19,899 nt of DNA from Stramenopiles sp. TOSAG23-2 (Eukaryota > Sar), in assembly GCA_900128395.1 (NCBI GenBank), contig LT649571.1, positions 1 through 19,899 on the forward strand, given 5' to 3'. Every line of letters starts with the position of its first letter. Position 1 is the first letter of the stretch. The translations under genes and the position numbers were made by a program. This document shows, piece after piece, positions 1-9,496 of the stretch. The notes under the pieces are model-generated. The model worked only from the letters and a program-made list of their open reading frames with translations, did no database searches and was not told where the DNA came from.

Positions 1-195
1 GACACTACCAAGGCAAATAAATTATGCGTAAATTAAATTAATTATTTTTTTAAAATAAATATATATCATATCATATTCGTATAATATATATCATATACGA
101 GTATATAAATGTCATATTTTGTATCATATGCATATCATAATATTTTTATGATATCATATGTATCATATCATATGATATCTTTCTCCTTTTTTTTT
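1..195. other. AT-rich intergenic with TATCATA-type repeats
   Basis: No gene is visible here. The stretch is nearly pure A+T with many overlapping copies of TATCATA and its complement. It includes a perfect 14-bp palindrome (ATATCAT/ATGATAT) at 165-178. It lies just downstream of the RNase H2B stop codon, so part of it is probably the 3' UTR of that gene. Confidence 0.6.
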
Positions 196-1467
196 TTAAT
201 TCTTCTTCTTTGTGAAAAAGGCAAATAACTTCTTAGTACCTTTTGAAGCTTTTACTAAATGTTTATTTGGTTTTGCACGTTTTACTTGATTTTTACCATC
301 ACTATTACCATTATGAAATGATCTTTTCTTGCTACTAGAATTATTCATGGAGCTAAAATCAGGTGCAATATTTAATAAACCGCGTAAACTATCACCAGAT
401 ACTTCATTTTGCATTTGCCATTTAGATGCTCGTTGTTCTTGTGGTTTTGGTTCAACTTCAGTAGTTTCTATACTAGTTGTACTTTCGTTGCGACTGGCAA
501 CACCAGGTGGAGATGCAATTTGTATACTTTCGCCTGCATTTTCTCGGATTAATGCATCCAAATCATCTTCAAACTCATTGTTGTTATTGATTGGTTTTCT
601 CTTTGGTTTCACAGGTGATTTTCGTATTGCCGTTCGTTTTCTCTTAGTAATTTCTTCCATTGAAATTTGATATATTGTTGATAATTTTTCAAGTAATTGA
701 TTTGGAATATATTCTGATATAAACCGTAATGCGTACAATTTCATCTTTCGTTCTTTTTCTTTATTTTTAGCATCAATATCAGCTATATTAGGATTTTTGG
801 TTCCAGCAAGGACAAACGATTTTGCTACACCAGAATTAGCATTATTATCATCCAACGCTTCACTCATGGTATCTAGTTGTTTTATTAAATTTTTAATTTT
901 TAATTGCAACCAACTAATTGTTTTCTCTTCATTGTAACGATAAAAAATGCTATCTGGTCCATATTGGTCATTCACATCACAAATATGTTTCAAATTTAAA
1001 TCCTTGCAATGCCCAATTCGTTTAGATTCCGGTGCTTTTTCCGATAGAAACAATTGATCAGATGGTCGCATGCGTGTACTTGTACATAGAAATGATAATG
1101 CTAAAAAAAGAGGGTCAATTGGTGTCGCTATCACTAAGGAACCATCACTTATCACGCTATCACCAACAAACCAACTTGCATAACCAGTTTCTTCACCTAA
1201 CATAGGATAACCGGTTTGCAGCTCATAAATTTTCGTACCAACGAATAAAAACGGCGTTTTCCTATTTGTTCTTGGATGTAATAGACTAATTATATTTGCG
1301 TCGATATTTGAATTTGCTGTTTGTTTTGGTGGCAAATCTGAAATTGCTATGACCCATTGTTTTCCACTTGCCATGATAAAATCTTGTAATTGTGTGTATG
1401 TATGTATATCTACGTGTCTGCGCGTTAATAATCTCTTTAACCGTTTAATTCCTTTTTTGCTGTTCAA
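196..1467 (-). CDS. RNASEH2B: Ribonuclease H2 subunit B
   Basis: This is a non-catalytic subunit of the nuclear RNase H2 heterotrimer, which removes ribonucleotides and RNA:DNA hybrids from DNA. The 423-aa product carries the family signature around residues 98-125: SWFVGDSVISDG followed by ATPIDPLFLAL, the segment that in known family members packs against subunit C. A second family block, RFISEYIPNQLLEKLS, corresponds to the helical C-terminal half of human RNASEH2B. The tail (about 285-410) is basic, low in complexity and NLS-like (KKRSF, KRAKPNK). It ends in TKKLFAFF (residues 411-418), which resembles a PCNA-interacting PIP box. The protein is longer than human RNASEH2B (about 310 aa), mainly because of this tail. 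The first Met gives a basic N-terminus, and I see no better start. The gene is divergent from the myosin gene across 907 bp. No intron is needed. Identity is secure; the PIP function is inferred. Confidence 0.93.
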   Translation of the reverse strand: MNSKKGIKRLKRLLTRRHVDIHTYTQLQDFIMASGKQWVIAISDLPPKQTANSNIDANIISLLHPRTNRKTPFLFVGTKIYELQTGYPMLGEETGYASWFVGDSVISDGSLVIATPIDPLFLALSFLCTSTRMRPSDQLFLSEKAPESKRIGHCKDLNLKHICDVNDQYGPDSIFYRYNEEKTISWLQLKIKNLIKQLDTMSEALDDNNANSGVAKSFVLAGTKNPNIADIDAKNKEKERKMKLYALRFISEYIPNQLLEKLSTIYQISMEEITKRKRTAIRKSPVKPKRKPINNNNEFEDDLDALIRENAGESIQIASPPGVASRNESTTSIETTEVEPKPQEQRASKWQMQNEVSGDSLRGLLNIAPDFSSMNNSSSKKRSFHNGNSDGKNQVKRAKPNKHLVKASKGTKKLFAFFTKKKN

Positions 1468-2375
1468 TAATATTGTGTGGTATCTTAAGAACTGTTGCTT
1501 AACTGATCATCTAGATCTGTTGTATCATAGAATCTTGTAATGTACAGAAGAGTTTTGCAAGAGTATATATATATTATGATTTGAAATATTGATTATTACA
1601 ACATCATCTCAATGTATTTGCATATTAGCATACACACACCACCTAATAAATAGCTTAAGCTATAGACTATGAGCTAGTATAATAATATCATTACAATATG
1701 AATATAGTGTGGGATAAAAATTGGTTTTTGAAATTCAGATTTATTATTTCATTTGCACATTATAGATTTTAATTTGCGTTGCATTTATTTTTAAGGCCAA
1801 GAACACATTAACATACAGTATTTATGTTTTACATGACGGGAGTATACATCCTTAAATATTATTTCATTTTGATAGGTGTAGTTTATACTAATTACAATAA
1901 GAACAAAAATCATCCTCTTGTATAGTTTGTAGTTTATGACGACTTGCCTATAATAGGCTTGCAAGCGGGCAAGATATTTGGAATTTGGACCACAGGAAAT
2001 GCCTCTGCGTGGTGTCCATATATACATGTGTCCAGAGAAGCACACACTATTAATAACACCAAAAAGATATTATATACATCTGTAGTTTAATATATAATAC
2101 ATATTGTTGATTTGCTTTAGTGAATATATACACAGATATGTATAGGAAGACAATTATATGAAAGATATAATCGATACATTATAATATATTGTGGTAAATA
2201 TAACACATTAGTAAGTTATCTCAATTAAAGTATATATATATATACATACACGCACACACAAGTATCATATAATAAAATTATTATTATTAAAAATATTTAT
2301 AATTATAGTAGGTAGTTCTTAGATATATTACGCAGTATATATCCCAAGAATATCCTTTTTAAAAAAAAAATAAAA
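1468..2375. promoter_or_regulatory. Divergent intergenic region between RNASEH2B and myosin
   Basis: This 908-bp stretch must contain both promoters. It is AT-rich, with a TA/CA microsatellite around 2230-2262 and an A-rich leader directly before the myosin ATG. I see no convincing TATA box among the many TA runs. A less AT-rich island at about 1930-2045 can fold into two adjacent hairpins (listed separately). The 84-codon open frame across 1791-2045 (-) resembles no family I know and is not called. Confidence 0.6.
1943..2018. ncRNA. Candidate structured RNA (two tandem hairpins)
   Basis: CTTGCC at 1943-1948 can pair with GGCAAG at 1968-1973, and the stretch between them includes the palindrome GCTTGCAAGC. 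A 12-nt spacer follows. TGGACCAC at 1986-1993 can then pair with GTGGTGTCCA at 2009-2018, leaving a 2-nt bulge and an inner AGG/CCT pairing. The island is clearly richer in GC than its surroundings, as many ncRNA genes are in AT-rich genomes. I found no exact H/ACA, C/D, tRNA or snRNA signature, and the strand is undetermined. It could equally be a conserved promoter element. Confidence 0.25.
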
Positions 2376-5300
2376 ATGGCATCACTTGCAGGTACAGTAC
2401 GCTGGTGGGAAAAAGTAGAGGAACCAACAACTGTATGGCAAGCACTATTAACGGATGACGGTTTAGAATATTACGTAAATACGGAAACAAATGAAACCAC
2501 ATGGGAGAAACCAGAAGAATTAATGTCTACGGAAGAATTAAATGCACGTGGTGATTGGGTATGGGCTCCACATAATTTAAATGTATACGTTCCTGCAAAA
2601 ATTGTTGCAACGCGTGGTAAAAAACACAAGGTGCAACACGAAGATGGCAATGAAGTTACAGTAAAGAAAGCAGATTGTATGCCATGTATGCGGTCATGGT
2701 TGCAACGGGTTGTGCCAGATTTGACATTATTGGATGATATGGGTGCACCATTAATTTTGCATAATTTACGAAAACGTTTTGAAGATAAAAAAGAAATTTA
2801 TACAAATGTTGGCAATATCTTAATATCTATCAATCCATATACCATGTTGCCATTATATAACAAAGATATGGTACGAAAGTATAGTTCTAGAAAATTTGGT
2901 CAAGAACTTCCACCACACGTTTATAATATTGCACATGATTCCTTCTACGGATTAACATCCTTTCAACAATTACAAAGTATTATTATCAGTGGGGAATCTG
3001 GTGCTGGTAAAACAGAGGCAACAAAACAATGTTTGCAATATTTAGCAGCAGTTGCCGGTAGTAAAAACAATGTTGAGAATAAAATATTAAAAGCAAATCC
3101 AGTATTAGAAGCATTTGGTAATGCTAAAACAATACGCAATGATAACTCTTCTCGTTTTGGAAAATATATTGAAATATATTTTGATGGAAATGGAAAAATT
3201 TGTGGTAGTGAAATACAAAATTATTTATTGGAGAAAATAAGAGTTGTCCAACCTGCAAAAGATGAAAGAAATTTTCATATTTTTTATCAATTATGCGAAG
3301 CGGCGGATTCGAATTTAAAAAAGAAGTTAAATTTAGCAAATAAAAATGCTAATGATTTTAAAATTTTAAAAAGTTGCATTAACGTAAGCACGATCGATGA
3401 TACAAAAGATTTCAAAGAGGTACAACATGCATTTGAAGAATTAAATTTTAAAAAGACAGATAATGAGATATTAGGTTTATATTCCGTTGTTGCAGCTGTT
3501 TTAAATTTAGGAAATGTTGAATTTGCTGAAGGAAAACCTGATGAGAGTGTTGTCAAAGGCAATACAAAAGAATATGTCGCAGCAGCAGCAAAATTACTAC
3601 GCGTTGATGAGGAGATTGTAAACAATAGTTTAATCACACGTACAATTCATATCATGGGGTCACAAGGTGGGGATACAATATGTGCACAAACACCAGAAGC
3701 AAGTGAATTTGCACGTGATGCATTATGTAAATTTATATATAGCAAAATGTTTGATTGGCTCGTAACTCGCTTGAATGAAAGTATGGGTGGGGAAAAGCAC
3801 CCATTATACATTGGCATATTGGATATTTTTGGTTTCGAAATATTTCAACACAATAGCTTCGAACAACTATGTATTAATTTTACAAATGAAATGTTGCAAC
3901 AACATTTTAACAACAATACCTTTAAATTGGAGGAAAATATTTACAATCAAGAAGGAATTGATTGGAAAGCAATTGATTTCATTGATAATGAACCAATGAT
4001 TGATTTGATTACAAAGAAACGTACGGGGATTTTACCTATTTTAGATGAAGAGTTGAAAGTTCCAAATGGAAGCGATAAAGGCTTTTTAAGAAAATTAGAA
4101 GATAAGCAAATGACAAGTCCTATTTTCAAACGCGCTCGTAAAGACCCAATGCATTTTGTCGTACAACATTATGCTGGAAAAGTTGAATATGATGCAAATC
4201 ATTTCTTGGAAAAAAATCGTGATACGTTGAATCAAGATATGATCGAGATGTTGCAGAAAAGTACACATCCATTTATCAATGCGTTGTACCCACCATCAGA
4301 AAGTATGTCTAGTTCGGATCGTAAAAAAAGTTTAGGAAAAGAATTCCATAAGCAATTGAAAAGTTTAATGGGGCAATTAAACCGCACGGAACCGCATTAT
4401 ATACGATGTGTGAAACCGAATGATGACAAAGCAGCATTGAAATTTGTGCCAAAAAATTGCTACGAGCAATTGACGTATAGTGGTGTTTTTGAAGCTGTTG
4501 CAATACGAAAGCAAGGTTTTCCATTTCGTTTATCACATGGTGAATTTGTCAAACGATATGCCGTCTTGACAAAGGGTGATGTGTCTGAAACAGGCCCAAC
4601 TGGAAAAAACGAATGCCGTAAAATTATCAAATACATGGAATTAGATACTACGAATGTACAAGTTGGTAAAACAAGGGTTTTATACAGGGCGATGGAATAT
4701 CGTAAACTTGAATTGCATTGGTCTATTATCAATAAAAATAAAACAATTACAGAAAATTTAAAGCGTTTAGTAAATGTCAATCACCAAGTTATGACAGATA
4801 AGGATGAAAAAGATGCTTATATTGTCGAATTAGCAGATGCAGTGCGTGAAGCAGACATTTTCAGAGTAAAAAGTAAAGATGCTGATAAAGGTAGAAAATT
4901 ATTGGAAAAGTTTGTAGAAGAACGAATGGATCCAACGACGAAACGCCGTTTAAAAGAGGCGAAAGATACGATGGATCGTGACAAACTAGATGACGTATTG
5001 AAGCATTGTGAACGAGAAGGATATTTAACACAATTGGTAAGAGAGTGTAGAGAAATGTTGGAAAATATTACAGATGCAGAGGCAGCATTGGCAGTAGCTA
5101 CTTCCCAATTAAAAGAAGATTTCCTAGTCAAAGCATTGCAAATGTGCGATGATTTTGGTTACGACGTACCGATAGTTCAAAATGCAAGAAAGTTGTTAAA
5201 AAGTTTACGAAAAGCGGAGGAAGGTTTCAAAAAGATTTTTACCCGTGCTCCTAAATACAATTTTAAAGTATTGAAAAAAATTGTAAAATTTTGCCAAAAA

Positions 5301-6548
5301 GAGAATTTAACTTCCATGCCAAATTATCCTCGTGGCCACTTATTGTTGCAAAAGTTGTCGAAAGCACGGGAAATCCTGAATGCTGCTTATGATGCTGTAG
5401 AGGAGGATAAGCTAAAGAAAGCAATTGAATATTCAAGTCAAACTATTTTTGATGGGACAAAATATAAATGTCAACTTTTAACTGATTGCAAAGAATTATT
5501 GCAACGTGTACAAAAAATTAGCAAAGAAGCGAAAAAAGCAATTGAACAGTGCATTGAGGATCAAGTCAGAACTGTGGTTAGTGCAGCAGATGATATACGT
5601 ATGAATACAAAAAATATCAGAAAATTACGAAAATTGGTTGATGGACCATATAGTACATTTTTAAATGAACAATTTAAATGTGCAAAGAGATGCAAAGATG
5701 ATCTACGTGCAGTTCGCGTCTCGGTATTGAAGAAGAATTTAGAAGTTGAAGACGATACTGGAAATGTGTTTGCTGCTGCGAAATTTGATGGTTTAAAGGA
5801 TCCAATGGAGTGGGCAAAAGAACGATGGTTCGGAAACAAGGTAAATATTGCTGAAAAAATGTTAAAATTTCAAAAAGAAACTATACATAGTCCATTGACG
5901 AAAAAAGCGGTAACTGGTTCAGATAAGAAACATTTAAAAATGATCAACAAATATGTGAAAAATAACTTCGATACCGTACAAAAATATATGGGGCAACGAA
6001 ATTCAACGCATATGCCACAGCGATTGGAAGAAATTTTGCAACGTAGTGTAACAAATGAAGAATTGCGGGATGAAGTATATTTAGCTTTTATTAAGCAATG
6101 TACTGAAAATCCAGGTGAAAGTAACCCAAAGATTGGTGATGTTGAAGCACGTGCATTTGAATTATTAGCATTATGTTTGACAACCTTTCCACCATCAGAA
6201 CCATTTCAAGATTATTTAGAAAGCTTTGTACGACAAAAAAAATACAAAGAACATACCGATAAATTTAATCATCCATTTTTAATTTCAAGGATATGTTATT
6301 TTGGTGCAAGTAATAATGTTCCAAAACGTTCGGATTTTGATATAACGAAAATGCATGTAGGTCGTAAATGCCAAGAAAATGCTGCATTAGATGTGTTAAC
6401 ACCTCGATTAAAATTAACCGACGCTAATGATGTAATATATACAGTGAAAAATTGCTCATGGAGTGGTTTAAGAAAACGCCGTGGGAGTGTTGGCGAGGAA
6501 GTATTGAAAGATTTAAAACGCGATTGGGGAAGTGCACATGAAATTTAA
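2376..6548 (+). CDS. Unconventional myosin: WW - motor - helical repeats - MyTH4
   Basis: This is a 1390-aa actin-based motor. A WW domain lies near residues 15-49 (W21 and W43, 22 apart, with YYVN between and a following Pro). A myosin N-terminal SH3-like segment follows (about 59-105, GDWVWAPHNLNVYVP). The motor spans about 113-785 with P-loop GESGAGKT (206-213), switch I NDNSSRFGK (255-263), switch II DIFGFE (483-488) and the actin-binding-region signature TEPHYIRCVKPND. After the converter (GKTRVLYRAMEYRKLE) I see no IQ motif. Instead there are about six helical repeats of 45-56 residues (813-1090). A MyTH4 domain follows at about 1146-1290 (SPLTKK, ELRDEVYLAFIKQ, FELLALCLTTFPPSEPF). No FERM domain follows, so this is not a classic MyTH4-FERM myosin. 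The MyTH4 may bind microtubules or partner proteins, and the WW may bind a Pro-rich adaptor; both are inferred from domain families. The start fits: an A-rich leader and the WW right after Met1. Class assignment needs a tree. Confidence 0.96.
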   Translation: MASLAGTVRWWEKVEEPTTVWQALLTDDGLEYYVNTETNETTWEKPEELMSTEELNARGDWVWAPHNLNVYVPAKIVATRGKKHKVQHEDGNEVTVKKADCMPCMRSWLQRVVPDLTLLDDMGAPLILHNLRKRFEDKKEIYTNVGNILISINPYTMLPLYNKDMVRKYSSRKFGQELPPHVYNIAHDSFYGLTSFQQLQSIIISGESGAGKTEATKQCLQYLAAVAGSKNNVENKILKANPVLEAFGNAKTIRNDNSSRFGKYIEIYFDGNGKICGSEIQNYLLEKIRVVQPAKDERNFHIFYQLCEAADSNLKKKLNLANKNANDFKILKSCINVSTIDDTKDFKEVQHAFEELNFKKTDNEILGLYSVVAAVLNLGNVEFAEGKPDESVVKGNTKEYVAAAAKLLRVDEEIVNNSLITRTIHIMGSQGGDTICAQTPEASEFARDALCKFIYSKMFDWLVTRLNESMGGEKHPLYIGILDIFGFEIFQHNSFEQLCINFTNEMLQQHFNNNTFKLEENIYNQEGIDWKAIDFIDNEPMIDLITKKRTGILPILDEELKVPNGSDKGFLRKLEDKQMTSPIFKRARKDPMHFVVQHYAGKVEYDANHFLEKNRDTLNQDMIEMLQKSTHPFINALYPPSESMSSSDRKKSLGKEFHKQLKSLMGQLNRTEPHYIRCVKPNDDKAALKFVPKNCYEQLTYSGVFEAVAIRKQGFPFRLSHGEFVKRYAVLTKGDVSETGPTGKNECRKIIKYMELDTTNVQVGKTRVLYRAMEYRKLELHWSIINKNKTITENLKRLVNVNHQVMTDKDEKDAYIVELADAVREADIFRVKSKDADKGRKLLEKFVEERMDPTTKRRLKEAKDTMDRDKLDDVLKHCEREGYLTQLVRECREMLENITDAEAALAVATSQLKEDFLVKALQMCDDFGYDVPIVQNARKLLKSLRKAEEGFKKIFTRAPKYNFKVLKKIVKFCQKENLTSMPNYPRGHLLLQKLSKAREILNAAYDAVEEDKLKKAIEYSSQTIFDGTKYKCQLLTDCKELLQRVQKISKEAKKAIEQCIEDQVRTVVSAADDIRMNTKNIRKLRKLVDGPYSTFLNEQFKCAKRCKDDLRAVRVSVLKKNLEVEDDTGNVFAAAKFDGLKDPMEWAKERWFGNKVNIAEKMLKFQKETIHSPLTKKAVTGSDKKHLKMINKYVKNNFDTVQKYMGQRNSTHMPQRLEEILQRSVTNEELRDEVYLAFIKQCTENPGESNPKIGDVEARAFELLALCLTTFPPSEPFQDYLESFVRQKKYKEHTDKFNHPFLISRICYFGASNNVPKRSDFDITKMHVGRKCQENAALDVLTPRLKLTDANDVIYTVKNCSWSGLRKRRGSVGEEVLKDLKRDWGSAHEI

Positions 6549-6684
6549 AATTATATTTTGTACGGTAGTTATAGAATATTTTTGCGTGTCGGTATTTTAT
6601 AAGCGTATATATTTTTAAGTTTTTACGCATAATTTATTTTTTAATTTACTTATAATAATTCCCCTGTACTCTTCAAAAGAATAC

Positions 6685-6690
6685 AATAAA
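6685..6690 (+). terminator. Possible poly(A) signal of the myosin gene
   Basis: AATAAA lies about 137 nt after the myosin stop codon, within the 234-bp convergent gap to TRAPPC6. In DNA this AT-rich the hexamer is expected often by chance, so the call rests on position only. Confidence 0.3.
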
Positions 6691-6782
6691 TTGAAATAAT
6701 CTATCTCACACATATATTTTACGCGACTTTTGTATAATATTATTAAATATTACAAAATATATATATCATATCATATAAAGGT

Positions 6783-7352
6783 TTATACTAAACATTTCAC
6801 AGTAAATTTCACTTTTGGTAACTCATCACATTCCGCATTGACTGTGCAACTAACTCCTAAATTACTCAATGCACCGCGTATCAATCCACAAGGAAATACA
6901 AGAAATTTTAATACTTCAACATCAAAGTCGACTGCTCCAACAGGGGCAACATTTTTTAACCATGCAAAATCATCGTCTATTATAACATACGTATCAAAAT
7001 GATTTGATTTTAACCGTGTAACTTGTTTTTGAAAGATGTATGACCAAAAATCTTTACATATAAAGCGAAAGACTTGCATTGTATCTGCCATCATTTTCGC
7101 ATTTCTAGATCTACTCTCCACAATTCTCTGTCCAACTTGAAAGCCAATCGATTCAATGTTGCCTACTGCAACATCAACTGGAACAATACTATCCCCATTA
7201 TTATTTACATTACTATTATTACCACCATTATTATTATTATTATTATTACTCCTTCGTAACATTGAATTTACTAATTCTCCTAAAAAATGATCTTGTACAC
7301 ATTTCGCAATTAAACTTGGTTGCTTCCTTCTTGCGTTAGTAAGATCCGTCAT
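6783..7352 (-). CDS. TRAPPC6: TRAPP complex subunit 6 (Trs33 family)
   Basis: This is a Bet3-family core subunit of the TRAPP tethering complexes, which act as Rab GEFs in ER-Golgi and Golgi traffic. The 189-aa product aligns by eye with TRAPPC6 over its C-terminal two thirds: GFQVGQRIVE (70-79), FRFICKDFWSYIFQKQ (95-110), the FPCGLIRGALSNLG block (153-166) and the terminal VKFTV strand. An Asn/Gly-rich insert at about 36-53 (NNNNNNN, GGNNSNVNNNG) interrupts the N-terminal helices. It is encoded by AAT-type trinucleotide repeats (+ strand about 7196-7248) and accounts for the length above the usual 155-175 aa. The catalytic-site-like Cys of Bet3 is not expected in this subfamily. The gene converges with myosin. 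No intron is needed. Confidence 0.92.
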   Translation of the reverse strand: MTDLTNARRKQPSLIAKCVQDHFLGELVNSMLRRSNNNNNNNGGNNSNVNNNGDSIVPVDVAVGNIESIGFQVGQRIVESRSRNAKMMADTMQVFRFICKDFWSYIFQKQVTRLKSNHFDTYVIIDDDFAWLKNVAPVGAVDFDVEVLKFLVFPCGLIRGALSNLGVSCTVNAECDELPKVKFTVKCLV

Positions 7353-7704
7353 GATAAACTTGTTAATGTATGTTATATTTAAAGAATAAATATTGATTTT
7401 GTTTTCATATATATATATATATATACTGTATATAATGTGTATTAGTATGTTATATATTTTAATTTGCTTCTACATGGTAATGGTTTTATTCAAATTTTGA
7501 GCCTTTGAGATGACACCTTAACCTGTTGCAAGAGATAAAGATCAAAAGGTATAAGATAATAGGAGGAGCTTTAAGCAAGTACAAATAAACAATATAGTCT
7601 ATAGTGTAAAAGAATATTTAAAAATGGTGCGCTGCGCGTGAAGCGATCTAACTCCCTTTCCCCTTTCCATAATCTTAATAAACTCGAAATGTGTTGCAGA
7701 CATG

Positions 7705-7735
<31 letters not shown>

Positions 7736-7844
7736 TTTATACATGCACACACACATGTATGCAATACATATATATATATATAATATATATACATATATAA
7801 ACACACATATATATGCGTACATACAGTATGTATGATATACAAAG
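7353..7844. other. Intergenic region with microsatellites
   Basis: This lies between the TRAPPC6 start and the stop of the next minus-strand gene, so it holds the TRAPPC6 promoter and the 3' UTR of the membrane-protein gene. It contains a TA run at about 7406-7426 and the compound microsatellite listed separately. A short GC-rich patch (GTGCGCTGCGCGTGAAGCG, about 7626-7644) is unexplained. No gene is supported. Confidence 0.55.
7702..7828. repeat. Compound TA/CA/GTA microsatellite
   Basis: Long TA runs alternate with CA/CATG blocks (two ATGTATATATA...AATATATAT units around a CACACACA core). The tract begins just 3' of the stop of the 7845-9143 gene and is open on both strands only because TA/CA repeats lack in-frame stops. 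The resulting Tyr/Ile repeat peptides are not genes. Confidence 0.9.
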
Positions 7845-9143
7845 TTAATCGTCGGTTTTACTATGACCAACGCCACCAATATTAATGGCAGTGGCTACTT
7901 CCGGCTCGCTTAGAAATTCAGTGGCATCACCAAACATTTCACTACTTGATTCCAAATTTTTGATAATTTGAGCTTTGATATCAGATTTGGTACTCTTGGC
8001 AATACGATATGAAATATCATCCATAACAGAATATGGATTTACTACATCACGAACTGTAATTAATTTACTCGTATTTTGTTTATTATCTTCTTCTACATAC
8101 ATTACAATAAATTCTTGTCCATCTTGTTTGCATTGCTCTCGTCTTCGCTCTTGTAATTTAACAATCTCATTTTTTGCTCTGTTGATCAATTTTCTTAATG
8201 GTCTAATGTTACCAGCACTTAGCAATGCTTTTCTCAATGCACCTTCGTTTTGTGCTTTCAATGCTCGTACAATTCTTTGTCTTTCTGATTTAATTACAGA
8301 TAAATCCGAACTTGCTTCGCAATGCAATTGTATATTACCAACATTCGAAATTTGCTCCGTGCAGGATTGATCAACTGATACGTCTAGGACATAATCATAA
8401 TCCAAGGATTCAACATCCTTGATAAAGTATCCTTTAACATATTCAAATGCATATTTGCAATAATCTTTGCACCCTTTTCCTTTCATTGGTGATGGAGATT
8501 TAAAGCTACTGTAAATAATTCTTTCCGATGTAATTTTTCCATAATGCGAGCAGCAGAAAATTCGATAAAATCGTGATTGGGCTCTTTGAGCATCATAATA
8601 AATAAATTCGTCATGTCGTTCCATCATACTCTGCTCTTTTCTTCTTAGTGCTTCTTTTTCAGCATCCAATTGTTTTTGAAATCTTCCATTTTTATTAAGA
8701 TAAATAGAAGCACATTGCCAAAATGCGGTGATTGTCACTGAACAAAATATACCAGCAAATGAACCAATCATAGTATTTGTTGCAGCCTCATAGTTCACCT
8801 TTTCACCTCGAAACATTTTTTGTATTTGCATAGCTCCTAAAATGGAACCAAGCAAACCTCCTAAAACACCAGCAAAAACAAGTGCCCATACGTTAAAACG
8901 TGCTTTTAAAGTGTCAAGTTTATCTTGCTCGTCCTTATATTGACGCACATCAGCCATAGTTATGTCATTGTTTTCATCACCTACTGCAGTATCACCTAAA
9001 CCAGCAAGTCCACCTCTACCGGCTTGCCTCCTATCACGTGCATTATCTTGTTTTCTCTGACGTTCTAACTCATACAATCGTTTTTTATCCTCTACTGATT
9101 CACGTTGTGTAACGATTGTATTTGTATGTCCTGTATTAAACAT
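7845..9143 (-). CDS. Two-pass membrane protein with possible PH-like domain
   Basis: I do not recognise this 432-aa protein. In order it has: a charged, Arg/Glu/Asp-rich N-terminus (1-82); a Gly-rich hydrophobic segment at about 85-106 (VWALVFAGVLGGLLGSILGA) and a second at about 121-149, together a helical hairpin; a charged linker (150-190); a compact region at 201-275 with ITSERIIYSSF and then SLDYDYVLDVSVDQS leading to GNIQL, a pattern like bacterial-type PH folds (DUF304/bPH_2); and a long charged helical stretch (284-345) ending in an acidic tail. The two helices with both ends charged suggest an anchor with cytosolic N- and C-termini. The PH-like assignment is a visual guess. Length, balanced composition and lack of stops make the gene real. 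The AATAATTTG leader before ATG gives no alternative start. Confidence 0.85.
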   Translation of the reverse strand: MFNTGHTNTIVTQRESVEDKKRLYELERQRKQDNARDRRQAGRGGLAGLGDTAVGDENNDITMADVRQYKDEQDKLDTLKARFNVWALVFAGVLGGLLGSILGAMQIQKMFRGEKVNYEAATNTMIGSFAGIFCSVTITAFWQCASIYLNKNGRFQKQLDAEKEALRRKEQSMMERHDEFIYYDAQRAQSRFYRIFCCSHYGKITSERIIYSSFKSPSPMKGKGCKDYCKYAFEYVKGYFIKDVESLDYDYVLDVSVDQSCTEQISNVGNIQLHCEASSDLSVIKSERQRIVRALKAQNEGALRKALLSAGNIRPLRKLINRAKNEIVKLQERRREQCKQDGQEFIVMYVEEDNKQNTSKLITVRDVVNPYSVMDDISYRIAKSTKSDIKAQIIKNLESSSEMFGDATEFLSEPEVATAINIGGVGHSKTDD

Positions 9144-9469
9144 TATATCAATTAATAATTTGCCCTGTCCCTTGTTTTTCCGATTGATTTGATACTGTCA
9201 ACGTTGAGAGTAGTTTATATGTATATACTTCCATACTTATATTTATTTTCTTAAACCATGTGACATATAATATTAATAATACGTGTTATTATAAATAATA
9301 CAAGTAAAACAATTATCTATATCTATATCTCCCGAGAAGATCTGCTGCATCTCCATTCATTCTTTTTTTATTAATTTTTTTCCGTACGGTGCTATAATAA
9401 GCTGGTACAGTACTGTACAGTAAGAAGAAGCAATCTGGCAATAATACAATAAATTTAATACTCAGGAAG

Positions 9470-9496
9470 ATTTCACTACGCTTTGTGTAGTGAAAT
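9470..9496. repeat. Hairpin element copy A
   Basis: ATTTCACTAC (9470-9479) and GTAGTGAAAT (9487-9496) form a perfect 10-bp stem around a 7-nt loop. It is preceded by GGAAG, as in copy C (AGAAG). It shares the CACTACG/CGTAGTG core with two more copies downstream. Confidence 0.8.

Noticed and set aside
7571-7879. Open frames on both strands rich in Tyr/Ile repeats
   Set aside because: They are produced by the TA/CA microsatellite, have no complexity, and overlap the tail of the real gene at 7845.
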